Shown: in pieces, positions 17,548 to 26,429 of the stretch
Position numbering within the stretch: the stretch's first letter is position 1
Layout of the letters: each line of letters starts with the position of its first letter
Source: an uncultured Clostridia bacterium
GTDB taxonomy: Bacteria; Bacillota; Clostridia; Peptostreptococcales; Anaerovoracaceae
Assembly: GCA_934278925.1 (NCBI GenBank)
Contig: CAKQWJ010000011.1
Location: forward strand, 1-62,462
Direction of reading: 5' to 3'
DNA: 62,462 nt
Notes under the pieces: generated by a model
Databases searched by the model: none
What the model saw: the letters and a program-made list of their open reading frames with translations, nothing else
Told to the model about the DNA's origin: nothing
Made by a program: the position numbers and the translations under genes

Positions 17548-18615
17548 ATGGCAGGAAAATCGACCGCATCGGCAGCGGAGAATAAAGAGAAAGCATTGGA
17601 GCAGGCGCTGGAACAGATTCAGAAGCAGTACGGAAAAGGCGCCATCATGAAACTGGGAGAAGAGGGTCTCACAGGATCGGTAGACGTGATTTCCACCGGA
17701 TCCATCAGTTTGGATTTGGCAACCGGCGTAGGCGGTTACCCACGGGGAAGAATCATTGAGATATACGGACCGGAATCTTCCGGTAAGACCACATTGACTT
17801 TGCATGCCATTGCAGAGGCGCAGAAAGCGGGCGGAAAGGCTGCATTCATCGATGCGGAGCATGCGTTGGACCCGGTATATGCGAAGAATCTGGGGGTAGA
17901 CGTGGATGAACTTCTGGTATCTCAGCCGGATACCGGAGAACAGGCGCTGGAAATCTGTGAGATGCTGGCACGAAGCGGGGCAATCGATTTGATTGTCATC
18001 GACTCGGTAGCGGCGCTGGTTCCGAAAGCGGAGATCCAGGGTGAGATGGGCGATTCCCATGTGGGACTTCATGCAAGACTTATGTCACAGGCACTTCGAA
18101 AGATTGCCGGCACCGTGAACAAGACCAACACTTGCGTCATCTTCATTAACCAACTTCGTGAGAAAATCGGCGTGATGTTCGGAAATCCGGAGACCACAAC
18201 CGGTGGACGGGCATTGAAATTTTATGCCAGCATGAGACTGGACGTGCGGAAGATCGAAACCCTGAAGCGGGGCGATGAAATGTTGGGTAACCGCACTCGC
18301 GTGAAGATTGTAAAGAACAAGGTGGCTCCGCCGTTTAAGAAATCGGAATTCGACATTATGTACGGCACCGGAATTTCCTTGGCCGGCGATGTGCTGGATA
18401 CGGCGGTAGAGGCCAAAATCGTGGATAAGGCCGGATCATGGTACAGCTACAACGGAGAGCGCATTGGACAGGGCAGAGAGAATGTAAAGGATTATCTCCA
18501 GAGCCATGAAGAAATGCTGGAAGAAATCCGCAAGAAAGTGATGGATCAGTTCAAACCGGAATCTACCGATGATGACATTAAGGTGGACGAAGACGGCGTT
18601 GTAATCGAGGACTAG
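17548..18615 (+). CDS. recA: Recombinase RecA
   Basis: The DNA-strand-exchange protein and SOS co-protease, 355 residues. It shows IEIYGPESSGKTT (Walker A), the LIVIDSVAALVPKAEI block, and the L2-region INQLREKIGVMFGNPETTTGG. Start at 17548 (MAGKSTAS) follows ATAGGAGG; the in-frame ATG at 17527 would start inside the LexA box. The acidic C-terminus (DDIKVDEDGVVIED) is typical. Regulated by LexA as judged from the operator upstream. Confidence 0.98.
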   Translation: MAGKSTASAAENKEKALEQALEQIQKQYGKGAIMKLGEEGLTGSVDVISTGSISLDLATGVGGYPRGRIIEIYGPESSGKTTLTLHAIAEAQKAGGKAAFIDAEHALDPVYAKNLGVDVDELLVSQPDTGEQALEICEMLARSGAIDLIVIDSVAALVPKAEIQGEMGDSHVGLHARLMSQALRKIAGTVNKTNTCVIFINQLREKIGVMFGNPETTTGGRALKFYASMRLDVRKIETLKRGDEMLGNRTRVKIVKNKVAPPFKKSEFDIMYGTGISLAGDVLDTAVEAKIVDKAGSWYSYNGERIGQGRENVKDYLQSHEEMLEEIRKKVMDQFKPESTDDDIKVDEDGVVIED

Positions 18616-18675
18616 GCATAAGTCATTTCAAGAGAGGTTGAAATGACCCAATTTGAAAATAGTGACAGAATTGTA

Positions 18676-18704
18676 TTGACATAATGCGAAAATCGTGCTA
18701 TTAT
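18676..18704 (+). promoter_or_regulatory. Promoter of the rplU operon
   Basis: TTGACA (18676-18681), 17-base spacer, TATTAT (18699-18704). Confidence 0.85.
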
Positions 18705-18710
18705 TCAATG

Positions 18711-18783
18711 GTTAGCCGCTCGGGTAGGGTTATAAGCAATCGCACCCGTTCCCGGCGAGTCTGGATAGAGGAGGAAAAGTATT
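18711..18783 (+). ncRNA. Ribosomal protein L21 leader
   Basis: The 5' untranslated region between the promoter and rplU has the position and general look of the L21 leader found before rplU in many Firmicutes: a GC-rich folded segment (GCCGCTCGGGTAGGG and CACCCGTTCCCGGCG) followed by the AGAGGAGG ribosome site. Such leaders are thought to let a ribosomal protein control its own operon. Family assignment is by position and partial pattern, not by a covariance search. Confidence 0.6.
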
Positions 18784-19245
18784 ATGTATGCAATTATTAA
18801 AACTGGCGGAAAGCAGTACAGAGTTCAGAAGGACGATGTATTCAAGATCGAGAAGATCAATGCTGAAGCAGGCGACACCGTTACCTTTGATGAGGTAATC
18901 GCTGTAGGTGGTGACACCCTGACAGTAGGAACTCCATTTGTTGAGGGCACTGCTGTACATGCTGAAGTAGTTGAGCAGGGTAAGAACGACAAGGTGATTA
19001 TCTACAAGTACAAGGCAAAGAAGGATTACAGAAAGAAGAATGGCCACAGACAGCCATACACACTGGTTAAGGTTACCGATATCGTATCCGGTGGTCAGAA
19101 GGCAGCTGCAGCTGAAAAGCAGGACGATGTAAAGCCAAGCATGTCCATGAAGAAAGAGGAACTTCTTGCAATCGCAAACGAGAAGGGAATCGAAGTATCC
19201 AGCAAAGCTACTAAGGCAGAGATTCTGGAAGCAATTGAAGCATAA
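18784..19245 (+). CDS. rplU: Large ribosomal subunit protein bL21 with C-terminal extension
   Basis: The first 102 residues are a complete L21 (MYAIIKTGGKQYRVQKDD at the start, YRKKNGHRQPYTLVKV near the end), a 50S protein that contacts 23S rRNA. The protein then runs on to 153 residues through an Ala/Gly/Lys linker into a small helical segment (about 118-153, KKEELLAIANEKG and KATKAEILEAIEA) resembling HeH/SAP-like helix-extension-helix domains, which bind nucleic acid in other proteins. Most L21 proteins lack this. A GAGGAGG site precedes the ATG. Confidence 0.93.
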   Translation: MYAIIKTGGKQYRVQKDDVFKIEKINAEAGDTVTFDEVIAVGGDTLTVGTPFVEGTAVHAEVVEQGKNDKVIIYKYKAKKDYRKKNGHRQPYTLVKVTDIVSGGQKAAAAEKQDDVKPSMSMKKEELLAIANEKGIEVSSKATKAEILEAIEA

Positions 19246-19275
19246 GAAATTGACTTTAATTTAGGAGGTGTCATT

Positions 19276-19536
19276 ATGTCAAGTAAAAAAGGAGTAGGTA
19301 GTTCCAAGAACGGCCGTGACTCTGAGTCGAAAAGACTTGGACTGAAGATTGGTGCTGGTCAGTACGTAAGTGCAGGAAGCATTCTCGTAAGACAGAGAGG
19401 AACCAAGTTCCACCCGGGCAACAACGTTGGTATCGGTGGAGATGATACTCTGTTCGCTAAGATCGACGGAAATGTTAAATTCGAGAGATTTGACAAGAAG
19501 AGAAAGAAGATTAGCGTATACAGCAACGAAGCTTAG
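19276..19536 (+). CDS. rpmA: Large ribosomal subunit protein bL27, short N-terminus
   Basis: An 86-residue 50S protein that lies near the peptidyl-transferase centre. SSKKGVGSSKNGRDSESKR is the conserved L27 N-terminus. It starts directly at MSSKKG, so it lacks the roughly nine-residue cleavable leader that many Firmicutes carry. Fittingly, the prp (ysxB) protease gene that normally lies between rplU and rpmA is absent; only 30 bases separate the two. TTAGGAGGTG precedes the ATG. Confidence 0.96.
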   Translation: MSSKKGVGSSKNGRDSESKRLGLKIGAGQYVSAGSILVRQRGTKFHPGNNVGIGGDDTLFAKIDGNVKFERFDKKRKKISVYSNEA

Positions 19537-19542
19537 TTTTTT

Positions 19543-19576
19543 ATGGCCCTTTCTTGGAAAGGGCCATATTTTTTTG
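19543..19576 (+). terminator. Terminator after rpmA
   Basis: ATGGCCCTTTC pairs with GAAAGGGCCAT around TTG, followed by a T-rich run. It lies between rpmA and obgE. Confidence 0.88.
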
Positions 19577-19593
19577 TAAAACGGGAGATAAAC

Positions 19594-20877
19594 ATGTTCG
19601 TAGATAGAGCAGAAATTAATATCGTTTCCGGTAAGGGCGGAAACGGAGCGGTTACCTTCCGCCGGGAACCATTTGTGCCGGAAGGCGGTCCGGATGGCGG
19701 CGACGGTGGCAACGGCGGTAGCGTAATCTTTGAAGCGGATAACAACCTGCGTACCCTTATGGATTTCAAATACAAGCGAGTGTATAAGGCGGAATCCGGA
19801 CAGGATGGAATGCGCCGGAAACGTTTCGGAAAGAAAGGTCAGGATCTCATCATTCACGTTCCGGTTGGTACTTTGATTATCGATAAAGAAACCGGTCTGC
19901 TGATGAAGGATATGAAGAACCCGGGAGATCGTCTGGTTGCGGCAAAGGGCGGAAAAGGCGGAAAGGGCAACGTACATTTCAAGAACTCCGTACGTCAGGC
20001 ACCGAATTTTGCGGAAGCCGGAGCGTTGGCAAAGGAGCGCACCGTTATCCTTGAACTGAAGTTGATCGCCGACGTAGGACTTTTGGGATTCCCGAATGTG
20101 GGGAAATCCACTCTTCTGTCGGTGGCTACCAGTGCGAAACCGAAAATCGCCAATTATCATTTTACCACCATCGATCCGAATCTGGGCGTGGTGAATATTC
20201 ACGACAAGAGCTTTGTGATGGCAGATATTGCCGGCATCATTGAAGGCGCTCATATGGGCCTTGGCTTGGGAATTCGTTTTCTGAAGCATATCGAGCGTAC
20301 CAAGGTTCTGATTCATGTCATCGATGTTTCCGGAAGTGAAGGTCGAGATCCAATCGAGGATTATAAGAAGATAAATGCGGAATTGGAGCAATACGATCCG
20401 GCACTCTTGAAGAAACCGCAGATTATCGCTGCCAATAAGATTGATTTGGTGGAGGATGAAGAAGCGCTGAACGCATTTATGGATTTCATGAAGAACGAAG
20501 GACGAGATGTCTTCCCGATTTCCGCAGCGACCCGTCAGGGTGTGGAGGAGCTCCTCAATGAAACGCTGAATCGGATAGAGAATTATATTCCGCCGGAAGA
20601 AGATGAAATCGAACTCTTCGACTTTGAAAAGGATGAATACGATGCGGATTACAAGAAGCTGGAAGCATTCGTGGCAGAGGATGGCGCTTACGAATTAACC
20701 GGCGGCCAGCTGCTGAAGATTTTCCGTTCCACCAACTTTACCGACGTGGGATCCATGCGGTACTTGTATCGGTATATCGTGAACAAGGGTGGAATCGATA
20801 TGCTGAAGGAACTGGGACTTCAGGAAGGAGATACGGTTCGAATCGAAGATTACGAATTCGAATACTATGACGATTAA
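19594..20877 (+). CDS. obgE: GTPase Obg
   Basis: An essential GTPase involved in 50S assembly and stress signalling, 427 residues. The N-terminal glycine-rich Obg fold (FVDRAEINIVSGKGGNG, GGPDGGDGGNGG) is followed by the G domain (GFPNVGKST, DIAGIIEGAHMGLGLG, NKIDL) and the C-terminal OCT domain of Gram-positive Obg proteins (ending VRIEDYEFEYYDD). Start at 19594 follows GGGAG; the longer reading from 19543 would run through the rpmA terminator. Neighbourhood rplU-rpmA-obgE is classical. Confidence 0.97.
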   Translation: MFVDRAEINIVSGKGGNGAVTFRREPFVPEGGPDGGDGGNGGSVIFEADNNLRTLMDFKYKRVYKAESGQDGMRRKRFGKKGQDLIIHVPVGTLIIDKETGLLMKDMKNPGDRLVAAKGGKGGKGNVHFKNSVRQAPNFAEAGALAKERTVILELKLIADVGLLGFPNVGKSTLLSVATSAKPKIANYHFTTIDPNLGVVNIHDKSFVMADIAGIIEGAHMGLGLGIRFLKHIERTKVLIHVIDVSGSEGRDPIEDYKKINAELEQYDPALLKKPQIIAANKIDLVEDEEALNAFMDFMKNEGRDVFPISAATRQGVEELLNETLNRIENYIPPEEDEIELFDFEKDEYDADYKKLEAFVAEDGAYELTGGQLLKIFRSTNFTDVGSMRYLYRYIVNKGGIDMLKELGLQEGDTVRIEDYEFEYYDD

Positions 20878-20920
20878 TCACGTGATGCGCCTACGGGCCG
20901 GCATCTCGAGGTGAAACGGA

Positions 20921-20957
20921 AACCACAGGATTATAGAATTCTGTGGTTTTATTTTTT
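20921..20957 (+). terminator. Terminator of obgE
   Basis: AACCACAG pairs with CTGTGGTT around a 12-base loop and is followed by a T-rich tract. Confidence 0.75.
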
Positions 20958-21098
20958 GTGGAAAAAGTCTATTTTTAAACGGAAATACCGGATTTTCATA
21001 TTCCTTCTACGGGAAACGTAAACCTTTTGCGGAAGTTTTCGGACCTTTGCGCTTTCTTCTTTTTTCAACTATGATGGGAAAAAGGAGGAGGATGAGGA

Positions 21099-21716
21099 AT
21101 GATTAGTTTTATTAGAAAAATATATGAAGAAAATTCCAAAATAGTATTTAAATTTCTAGTGATATTGGTTATAGTTGTATTGACTGTAATCGTTAGTATC
21201 CGACAGAACGCATCAAATGAAATTGATCTTGGTGCGGCGAAGGAGAAGGACACTGTTTCCGCGGAGGAAACGACAGAGAAGGAATATTATGTGGATATCA
21301 GCGGGGAGGTGAAGAAACCGGGGGTTTACAAGGTAAAGAAGAAAACCCGCCTGGTGTTTCTCATCGACAAGGCCGGGGGATTAACCGGAAAGGCGGATTT
21401 GGATGCAATTAATCAGGCTTCCTTTGTGGAAGACGGTGCAAAGATTATCATTCCGAGGAAAGGAGAGAATAAGAGTTCGGATGAGGCGGGGGCAGACGTG
21501 CCGGAAACGTCTGCCGGCAATACAAGTGGAAAAATTAATATCAATCAGGCTTCTGCAGAGGAATTGACATCGATACCGGGCGTCGGTACTGTAATCGCTC
21601 AACGAATTGTGGAGTACAGGAACGGTGCGAGGTTCAACAGTATTGAGGATATTAAGAATGTGAAAGGAATCGGGGATGCGACTTTTGAGAAAATGAAAGG
21701 GAGCATTACGGTTTAG
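21099..21716 (+). CDS. ComEA-like DNA-binding competence protein
   Basis: A 205-residue membrane-anchored protein. One hydrophobic segment (about 17-36) is followed by an extracellular SLBB-type domain (about 75-130, YYVDISGEVKKPGVYKV) and a C-terminal helix-hairpin-helix region (about 147-205, INQASAEELTSIPGVG and VKGIGDATFEKM). This is the ComEA architecture; ComEA captures double-stranded DNA at the cell surface during natural transformation. GGAGGATGAGG precedes the ATG. No comEC gene is in the window, so a full uptake system cannot be claimed. Confidence 0.87.
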   Translation: MISFIRKIYEENSKIVFKFLVILVIVVLTVIVSIRQNASNEIDLGAAKEKDTVSAEETTEKEYYVDISGEVKKPGVYKVKKKTRLVFLIDKAGGLTGKADLDAINQASFVEDGAKIIIPRKGENKSSDEAGADVPETSAGNTSGKININQASAEELTSIPGVGTVIAQRIVEYRNGARFNSIEDIKNVKGIGDATFEKMKGSITV

Positions 21717-21731
21717 ACAGGAGTATTTGTT

Positions 21732-22274
21732 ATGAATGGTCGCTCTGTGTTAGATAATTCATTGGATAAGAAAAGGGATTGGTTAGAAGAACTCCACAAA
21801 ACCTTGGAGGAATCACAGCATTCCACCATCGTGTTCACATTGCAGAACGAATCGGATTTTCCCTCTATGTTGCGGGAATACGCACCGATTGTAACGTACG
21901 ATCGAATTCTGGAGTTGGGAATGGGAAATCGAGTGATGGAAAATATTCACACTTTCCTGGAGACATGCAACATACCGGACTCTCGAAACGGTACATCCTA
22001 TATCTACGAATGTATTTTTTTGATACGGAAATATAAGGATGAAAAGTATGCGGTGACAAAGGATATTTATCCGGAGATCGCCAAAAGAAATCGAACTTCA
22101 GCAGCGGTGGTGGAATCGGCCATTCGCTGCTGCATCAAACAATCTTGGGAGGAAAACCGAGAGGAAAGTGAGAAGGGAATGCGGACGCTGTTTCCAAAGC
22201 GTCCGACCAATTTGGCTTTTATGCGGAAATTATGCGAATATATAGAAAATGAGGAATTGCATTTTTGTAAATAA
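21732..22274 (+). CDS. Spo0A C-terminal-domain-like regulator lacking a receiver domain
   Basis: The C-terminal 100 residues of this 180-residue protein resemble the Spo0A DNA-binding domain: GTSYIYECIFLIRKY, VTKDIYPEIAKRNRT, VVESAIRCCIKQSW and the final RPTNLAFMRKL align block by block with Spo0A sigma-A-contact and recognition-helix segments. The N-terminal 75 residues are too short for a receiver and show none of its Asp/Lys residues, so it cannot be controlled by phosphorylation like Spo0A. It starts 16 bases after comEA and may be co-transcribed with it. Target genes are unknown. Confidence 0.78.
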   Translation: MNGRSVLDNSLDKKRDWLEELHKTLEESQHSTIVFTLQNESDFPSMLREYAPIVTYDRILELGMGNRVMENIHTFLETCNIPDSRNGTSYIYECIFLIRKYKDEKYAVTKDIYPEIAKRNRTSAAVVESAIRCCIKQSWEENREESEKGMRTLFPKRPTNLAFMRKLCEYIENEELHFCK

Positions 22275-22299
22275 TTCACAAAATCAATACCTCAACTCA

Positions 22300-22328
22300 T
22301 TGATAAGTACTAACTTCCGTGCTATTAT
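22300..22328 (+). promoter_or_regulatory. Promoter of the pyruvate:ferredoxin oxidoreductase gene
   Basis: TTGATA (22300-22305), 17-base spacer, TATTAT (22323-22328), 37 bases before the gene. Confidence 0.8.
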
Positions 22329-22364
22329 GTAAATGCTTTGAAGAAATTGAAGGGGGTATTTACG

Positions 22365-25300
22365 ATGGGTAAAAAAAGAATACTAAAAACCATGGATGGT
22401 AATACTGCGGCTGCACATGTAGCATATGCTTTCTCTGAGGTATCCGCAATTTACCCCATCACACCATCGTCGGTAATGGCCGAAAACATAGATGCTTGGG
22501 CAAATCAGGGTCGGAAGAATCTGTTCGACCAGGAAGTGAAGATTGTGGAGATGCAGTCGGAAGGCGGCGCTGCCGGTGCCGTTCACGGTTCGTTGATTAC
22601 CGGATCGCTAACATCTACTTATACCGCATCGCAGGGTTTACTCCTGATGATTCCGAACATGTACAAGATTGCGGCGGAACGACTGCCGGGCGTATTCCAC
22701 GTAGCGGCGAGAGCTATCACCACTCAGTCTTTGTCCATCTTTGGTGATCACTCGGATGTTATGGCCACCAGACAGACCGGTTTTACCATGCTGGCCTCTA
22801 ACAGCCCGCAGGAAGTAATGGATTTGGCGGCAGTGGCGCATCTGGCGGCAATTAAGGCCAGCCTTCCGGTACTCCACTTCTTTGATGGCTTCAGAACCAG
22901 TCATGAACAGCAGAAAATTGAAGTATGGGATTACGATACACTGGGGAAGATGTTGGATTGGGATGCGGTTGCGGCATTCCGCAAGAAAGCACAGAACCCG
23001 AATCATCCGCACCTCATGGGTTCCGCAGAACAGCCGGAAACCTTCTTCCAGCACAGCGAATCCAGAAATGAAGCATATCGGGATGCCGTTGAAACTGTCG
23101 CTTCGGTAATGGAGCAGGTGAACAAAGAAGCGGGAACCGATTACAAGCCATTTAACTATTACGGTGCACCGGACGCCACCGAAGTAATTGTGGCAATGGG
23201 TTCCGTTTGCGAAACGGCAGAAGAAGTCGTGGATCATCTGAATGCGCAGGGTCGCAAGGTGGGTCTGGTGAAAGTACACCTGTACCGTCCATTCTCTTCC
23301 AAGTACCTGTCCGCAGCAATACCGGCATCCGTTCAGAGAATCGCCGTTTTGGATCGAACCAAAGAACCGGGCTCTCAGGGCGAACCGTTGTATTTGGATG
23401 TGGTAAGCGCGCTGAAAGAACAGTCTCGCAGCGAAATCACTGTCGCTCGGGGAAGATATGGATTGGGATCCAAGGATACCCAGCCGGGAGATCTTATTGC
23501 GGTATATGACAATCTCAGTGCTGCAGATCCGAAAATGGAATTTACGATTTCCATCACCGATGATGTGACACATCTGTCCTTACCAAGAACCTGTAATCCG
23601 GTGGTTTCGTCGCCATCCACGATTTCCTGCAAGTTCTGGGGACTGGGTGCAGACGGAACGGTGGGCGCCAACAAAAACAGCGTAAAGATTATCGGAGACA
23701 ACACCGACAAATACGTTCAGGCGTATTTCCAGTACGACTCGAAGAAATCCGGCGGTGTCACCATCTCCCACCTGCGTTTCGGAGATGAACCGATCCGTTC
23801 CACTTATTATGTAAACAACGCAGATTTTATTGCATGCCACAATGCATCTTACATGCATAAGTATCAGATTGTACAGGATGTCAATCCGGGCGGAACCTTC
23901 CTGCTGAACTGCAGCTGGAGTGATGAAGAATTGAATACGGTACTGCCGGCATCGGCAAAGAGATATATTGCAGAGAACCATATCCGTTTCTACACCTGTG
24001 ATGCGGTGGATATCGCTGTGAAACTGGGCTTGGGCGCTCGGAGAACCAACACGGTACTTCAGGCGGCATTCTTCAAGCTTTCCGAAGTAATTCCGATTGA
24101 CAAGGCGGTCGGATACATGAAGGAAGCGATTCAGAAGACCTATGGCCGCAAGGGAGAAGATATCGTTGCCATGAACTGCGAAGCGGTGGATGCCGGAATT
24201 GCCCATATCCATCAGGTAGAAGTACCGGAAGCGTGGAAGAATGCAGTTGATGAGCCGACGAATAAGTCCGTAGAGACAAATCGTCCGGAATTGAAGCAGT
24301 ATGTCGAAGAAATATTGATTCCGGATTCCGCAATGGAAGGAGATTCTATTCCGGTATCTCGGTTTGTAAAGACAAACGACGGAATGATTCCTTCCGGCAC
24401 GGCGGCATTTGAGAAGCGAGGCGTGGCGATTTCCATTCCAAAGTGGATTCCGGAAAACTGCCTCCAGTGCAACATGTGTTCCTTCGTATGTCCGCACGGC
24501 GCAATTCGTCCGTTTGCGGTTTCCGAGGACGAAGCGGTGAAATCCGGTGCGGCTGCATTGGAAATGAAGGGAAAGAACGGAGACGGTCGGAAATTCGCTC
24601 TGGCAATCTCTTCCTATGATTGTGCAGGCTGTGGTTCCTGCGTAGAATCCTGCCCGGCAAAGAACAAAGCTCTGGAGATGGTTTCCTTCGAGTCTTCGGA
24701 ATCTCAGGAGGAGCAGAAGGTATTCGATTACCTGGAGAAGCACGTAGGTCAGGAAATCGGTGCGACGGAGGCAAAGTCCGTTAAGGAAGTGGGCTTCCGG
24801 AAACCGTATCTGGAATTCTCCGGTGCGTGCCCGGGATGCGGTGAGTCGCCTTATGCAAAGCTGGTGACCCAGCTCTTTGGCAACCGCATGATTATCGCCA
24901 ATGCCACCGGCTGCAGTTCCATCTGGGGCGGCAGTGCGCCGAGTACACCGTATACCGTTGATAAGAACGGAAGAGGTCCGGCATGGTCTAATTCCCTCTT
25001 TGAAGACAATGCGGAATTCGGCCTGGGCATGGCAATTTCGGTTCAGGCGCGCCGCAAGGAACTTTGCAGTAAAGTCGCTCAATTGGCGGAGCATCCGGAG
25101 TGCGCAGAGGCCGCAAAGGCATGGATGGACAACATGAATGACGGCGTGGAATCGGAAACTGCCGGCGACAATCTGCTGAAGACAATTTCGGGCTGCGAAC
25201 TGCCGGAAGCGGAGTATGTACGAGAGAATGCGGATTTGCTGGTAAAACCATCCGTATGGATGTTCGGCGGAGACGGCTGGGCATACGACATCGGTTACGG

Positions 25301-25904
25301 CGGTCTGGATCACGCGCTGGCATCCGGTGAAAACATCAATGTCCTGGTATTTGATACCGAGGTATATTCCAACACCGGCGGACAGGCATCCAAATCCACT
25401 CCGACAGGTGCGGTGGCACAGTTTGCCGCAGGCGGAAAGAAGAACGGAAAGAAGAATCTGGCGCAGATGGCAATGGCTTATGGCTATGTATACGTGGCGC
25501 AGATTGCGATGGGTGCCAACCCGAACCAGGCAATTCGCGCAATTCGGGAAGCGGAAGCGTATGACGGTCCATCCATCATCGTGGCATACTCCCCGTGCAT
25601 CAACCACGGCATCCGTACCGGCATGAAGAATTCCATGCAGGAGATGAAGAAGGCCGTGGAATCCGGATATTGGAACCTGTTCCGCTACAACCCGACAAAC
25701 ATTTTGGAGAAGAAGAATCCGCTGACCGTGGACAGCAAGGAACCAACCGTGGACTATAAAGACTTCCTGATGGGAGAAGTACGTTACAGATCGTTACAGC
25801 AGGCGGATCCGGACAAAGCAGAAAGACTCTTTGATGAGGCTTCCGAAAATGCGAAGAACCGATATGACGCATTGATTCGCCAACGAAATTCTTTGGAGAA
25901 ATAA
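22365..25904 (+). CDS. nifJ: Pyruvate:ferredoxin (flavodoxin) oxidoreductase
   Basis: Oxidises pyruvate with CoA to acetyl-CoA and CO2 and passes electrons to ferredoxin, the central step of anaerobic pyruvate metabolism. The 1179-residue single-chain enzyme has the N-terminal pyrimidine-binding domain (MDGNTAAAHVAYAFSEV, YPITPSS), a gamma-like domain, two 4Fe-4S motifs (CLQCNMCSFVCP and CAGCGSCVESCP), a cysteine for the proximal cluster (CPGCGESPYAKL) and the TPP domain (GCSSIWGGSAPSTPYT, GGDGWAYDIGYGG). Start at 22365 follows GAAGGGGG. Length is normal. Own promoter. Confidence 0.97.
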   Translation: MGKKRILKTMDGNTAAAHVAYAFSEVSAIYPITPSSVMAENIDAWANQGRKNLFDQEVKIVEMQSEGGAAGAVHGSLITGSLTSTYTASQGLLLMIPNMYKIAAERLPGVFHVAARAITTQSLSIFGDHSDVMATRQTGFTMLASNSPQEVMDLAAVAHLAAIKASLPVLHFFDGFRTSHEQQKIEVWDYDTLGKMLDWDAVAAFRKKAQNPNHPHLMGSAEQPETFFQHSESRNEAYRDAVETVASVMEQVNKEAGTDYKPFNYYGAPDATEVIVAMGSVCETAEEVVDHLNAQGRKVGLVKVHLYRPFSSKYLSAAIPASVQRIAVLDRTKEPGSQGEPLYLDVVSALKEQSRSEITVARGRYGLGSKDTQPGDLIAVYDNLSAADPKMEFTISITDDVTHLSLPRTCNPVVSSPSTISCKFWGLGADGTVGANKNSVKIIGDNTDKYVQAYFQYDSKKSGGVTISHLRFGDEPIRSTYYVNNADFIACHNASYMHKYQIVQDVNPGGTFLLNCSWSDEELNTVLPASAKRYIAENHIRFYTCDAVDIAVKLGLGARRTNTVLQAAFFKLSEVIPIDKAVGYMKEAIQKTYGRKGEDIVAMNCEAVDAGIAHIHQVEVPEAWKNAVDEPTNKSVETNRPELKQYVEEILIPDSAMEGDSIPVSRFVKTNDGMIPSGTAAFEKRGVAISIPKWIPENCLQCNMCSFVCPHGAIRPFAVSEDEAVKSGAAALEMKGKNGDGRKFALAISSYDCAGCGSCVESCPAKNKALEMVSFESSESQEEQKVFDYLEKHVGQEIGATEAKSVKEVGFRKPYLEFSGACPGCGESPYAKLVTQLFGNRMIIANATGCSSIWGGSAPSTPYTVDKNGRGPAWSNSLFEDNAEFGLGMAISVQARRKELCSKVAQLAEHPECAEAAKAWMDNMNDGVESETAGDNLLKTISGCELPEAEYVRENADLLVKPSVWMFGGDGWAYDIGYGGLDHALASGENINVLVFDTEVYSNTGGQASKSTPTGAVAQFAAGGKKNGKKNLAQMAMAYGYVYVAQIAMGANPNQAIRAIREAEAYDGPSIIVAYSPCINHGIRTGMKNSMQEMKKAVESGYWNLFRYNPTNILEKKNPLTVDSKEPTVDYKDFLMGEVRYRSLQQADPDKAERLFDEASENAKNRYDALIRQRNSLEK

Positions 25905-25908
25905 TTTT

Positions 25909-26076
25909 ATGGATAAAGAGAAAATCAATAGAATCAACCAACTGGCAAAGCTTTCGAAGGAGCGAGCGCTGACCACCGAAGAAAAAAGAGAACAGCAGGA
26001 ACTTCGGAAAGAGTTTATTAAAGAAATCCGTGCCGACGTGCGGAGTCAGCTGGAAAGCATTGAAATCGTTGATTAA
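25909..26076 (+). CDS. DUF896 (UPF0291, YnzC-like) protein
   Basis: A 55-residue protein, MDKEKINRINQLAKLSKE at the start, with TTEEKREQQELRKEFIKE in the middle and EIRADVRSQLESIEIVD at the end. This is the full pattern of the small helical DUF896 family found across Firmicutes, whose role is not established (B. subtilis YneA-region members are linked to SOS-regulated loci). It begins four bases after nifJ and ends before a strong terminator. Confidence 0.9.
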   Translation: MDKEKINRINQLAKLSKERALTTEEKREQQELRKEFIKEIRADVRSQLESIEIVD

Positions 26077-26087
26077 GTATCAAAATA

Positions 26088-26116
26088 GGGGCTGCCGATA
26101 CGGCAGCCCCTTATTG
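26088..26116. terminator. Terminator after the DUF896 gene, probably bidirectional
   Basis: GGGGCTGCC pairs perfectly with GGCAGCCCC around GATAC. It lies between convergent genes (plus-strand DUF896, minus-strand TSCPD). Confidence 0.88.
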
Positions 26117-26133
26117 TGCGTGATTTTTCACAT

Positions 26134-26388
26134 TTACGCCTGTTCCTGCATTGCCTTCAATGCTCTGGACAGCTGATCCGGACATGAGGTGTCTTTAAAA
26201 CCGCAGCGGATTCCGCTGAGGCGGTCAATCGCATTTTCTACTGTCATTCCTTTCAGAAGTGCGGAGATTCCCTGGAGGTTGCCGCTGCATCCGCCGGTGA
26301 AGCGAACGTCCTGAATGATGTTTCCATCGGTTTCAATCTCGATAAGCTGGGAACAAACGCCCTGTGGTCTGAATGTAAACTGGTTCAT
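26134..26388 (-). CDS. TSCPD domain-containing protein (TIGR03905 type)
   Basis: An 84-residue protein with conserved cysteines in PQGVCSQ, FTGGCSGN, GIRCGFKDTSCPDQ. The last block is the TSCPD motif seen at the C-terminus of some ribonucleotide reductases, where it may bind metal. Stand-alone copies are common in Clostridia and have no settled function. An AAAGGA site precedes the ATG. Confidence 0.88.
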   Translation of the reverse strand: MNQFTFRPQGVCSQLIEIETDGNIIQDVRFTGGCSGNLQGISALLKGMTVENAIDRLSGIRCGFKDTSCPDQLSRALKAMQEQA

Positions 26389-26429
26389 AGTTGAATAATC
26401 CTTTCAAATAATTTGCATTTGCGAATAAC

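Noticed and set aside
23580..25607. 675-residue open frame antisense to nifJ
   Set aside because: The opposite strand encodes complete pyruvate:ferredoxin oxidoreductase; the frame is a codon-bias shadow.
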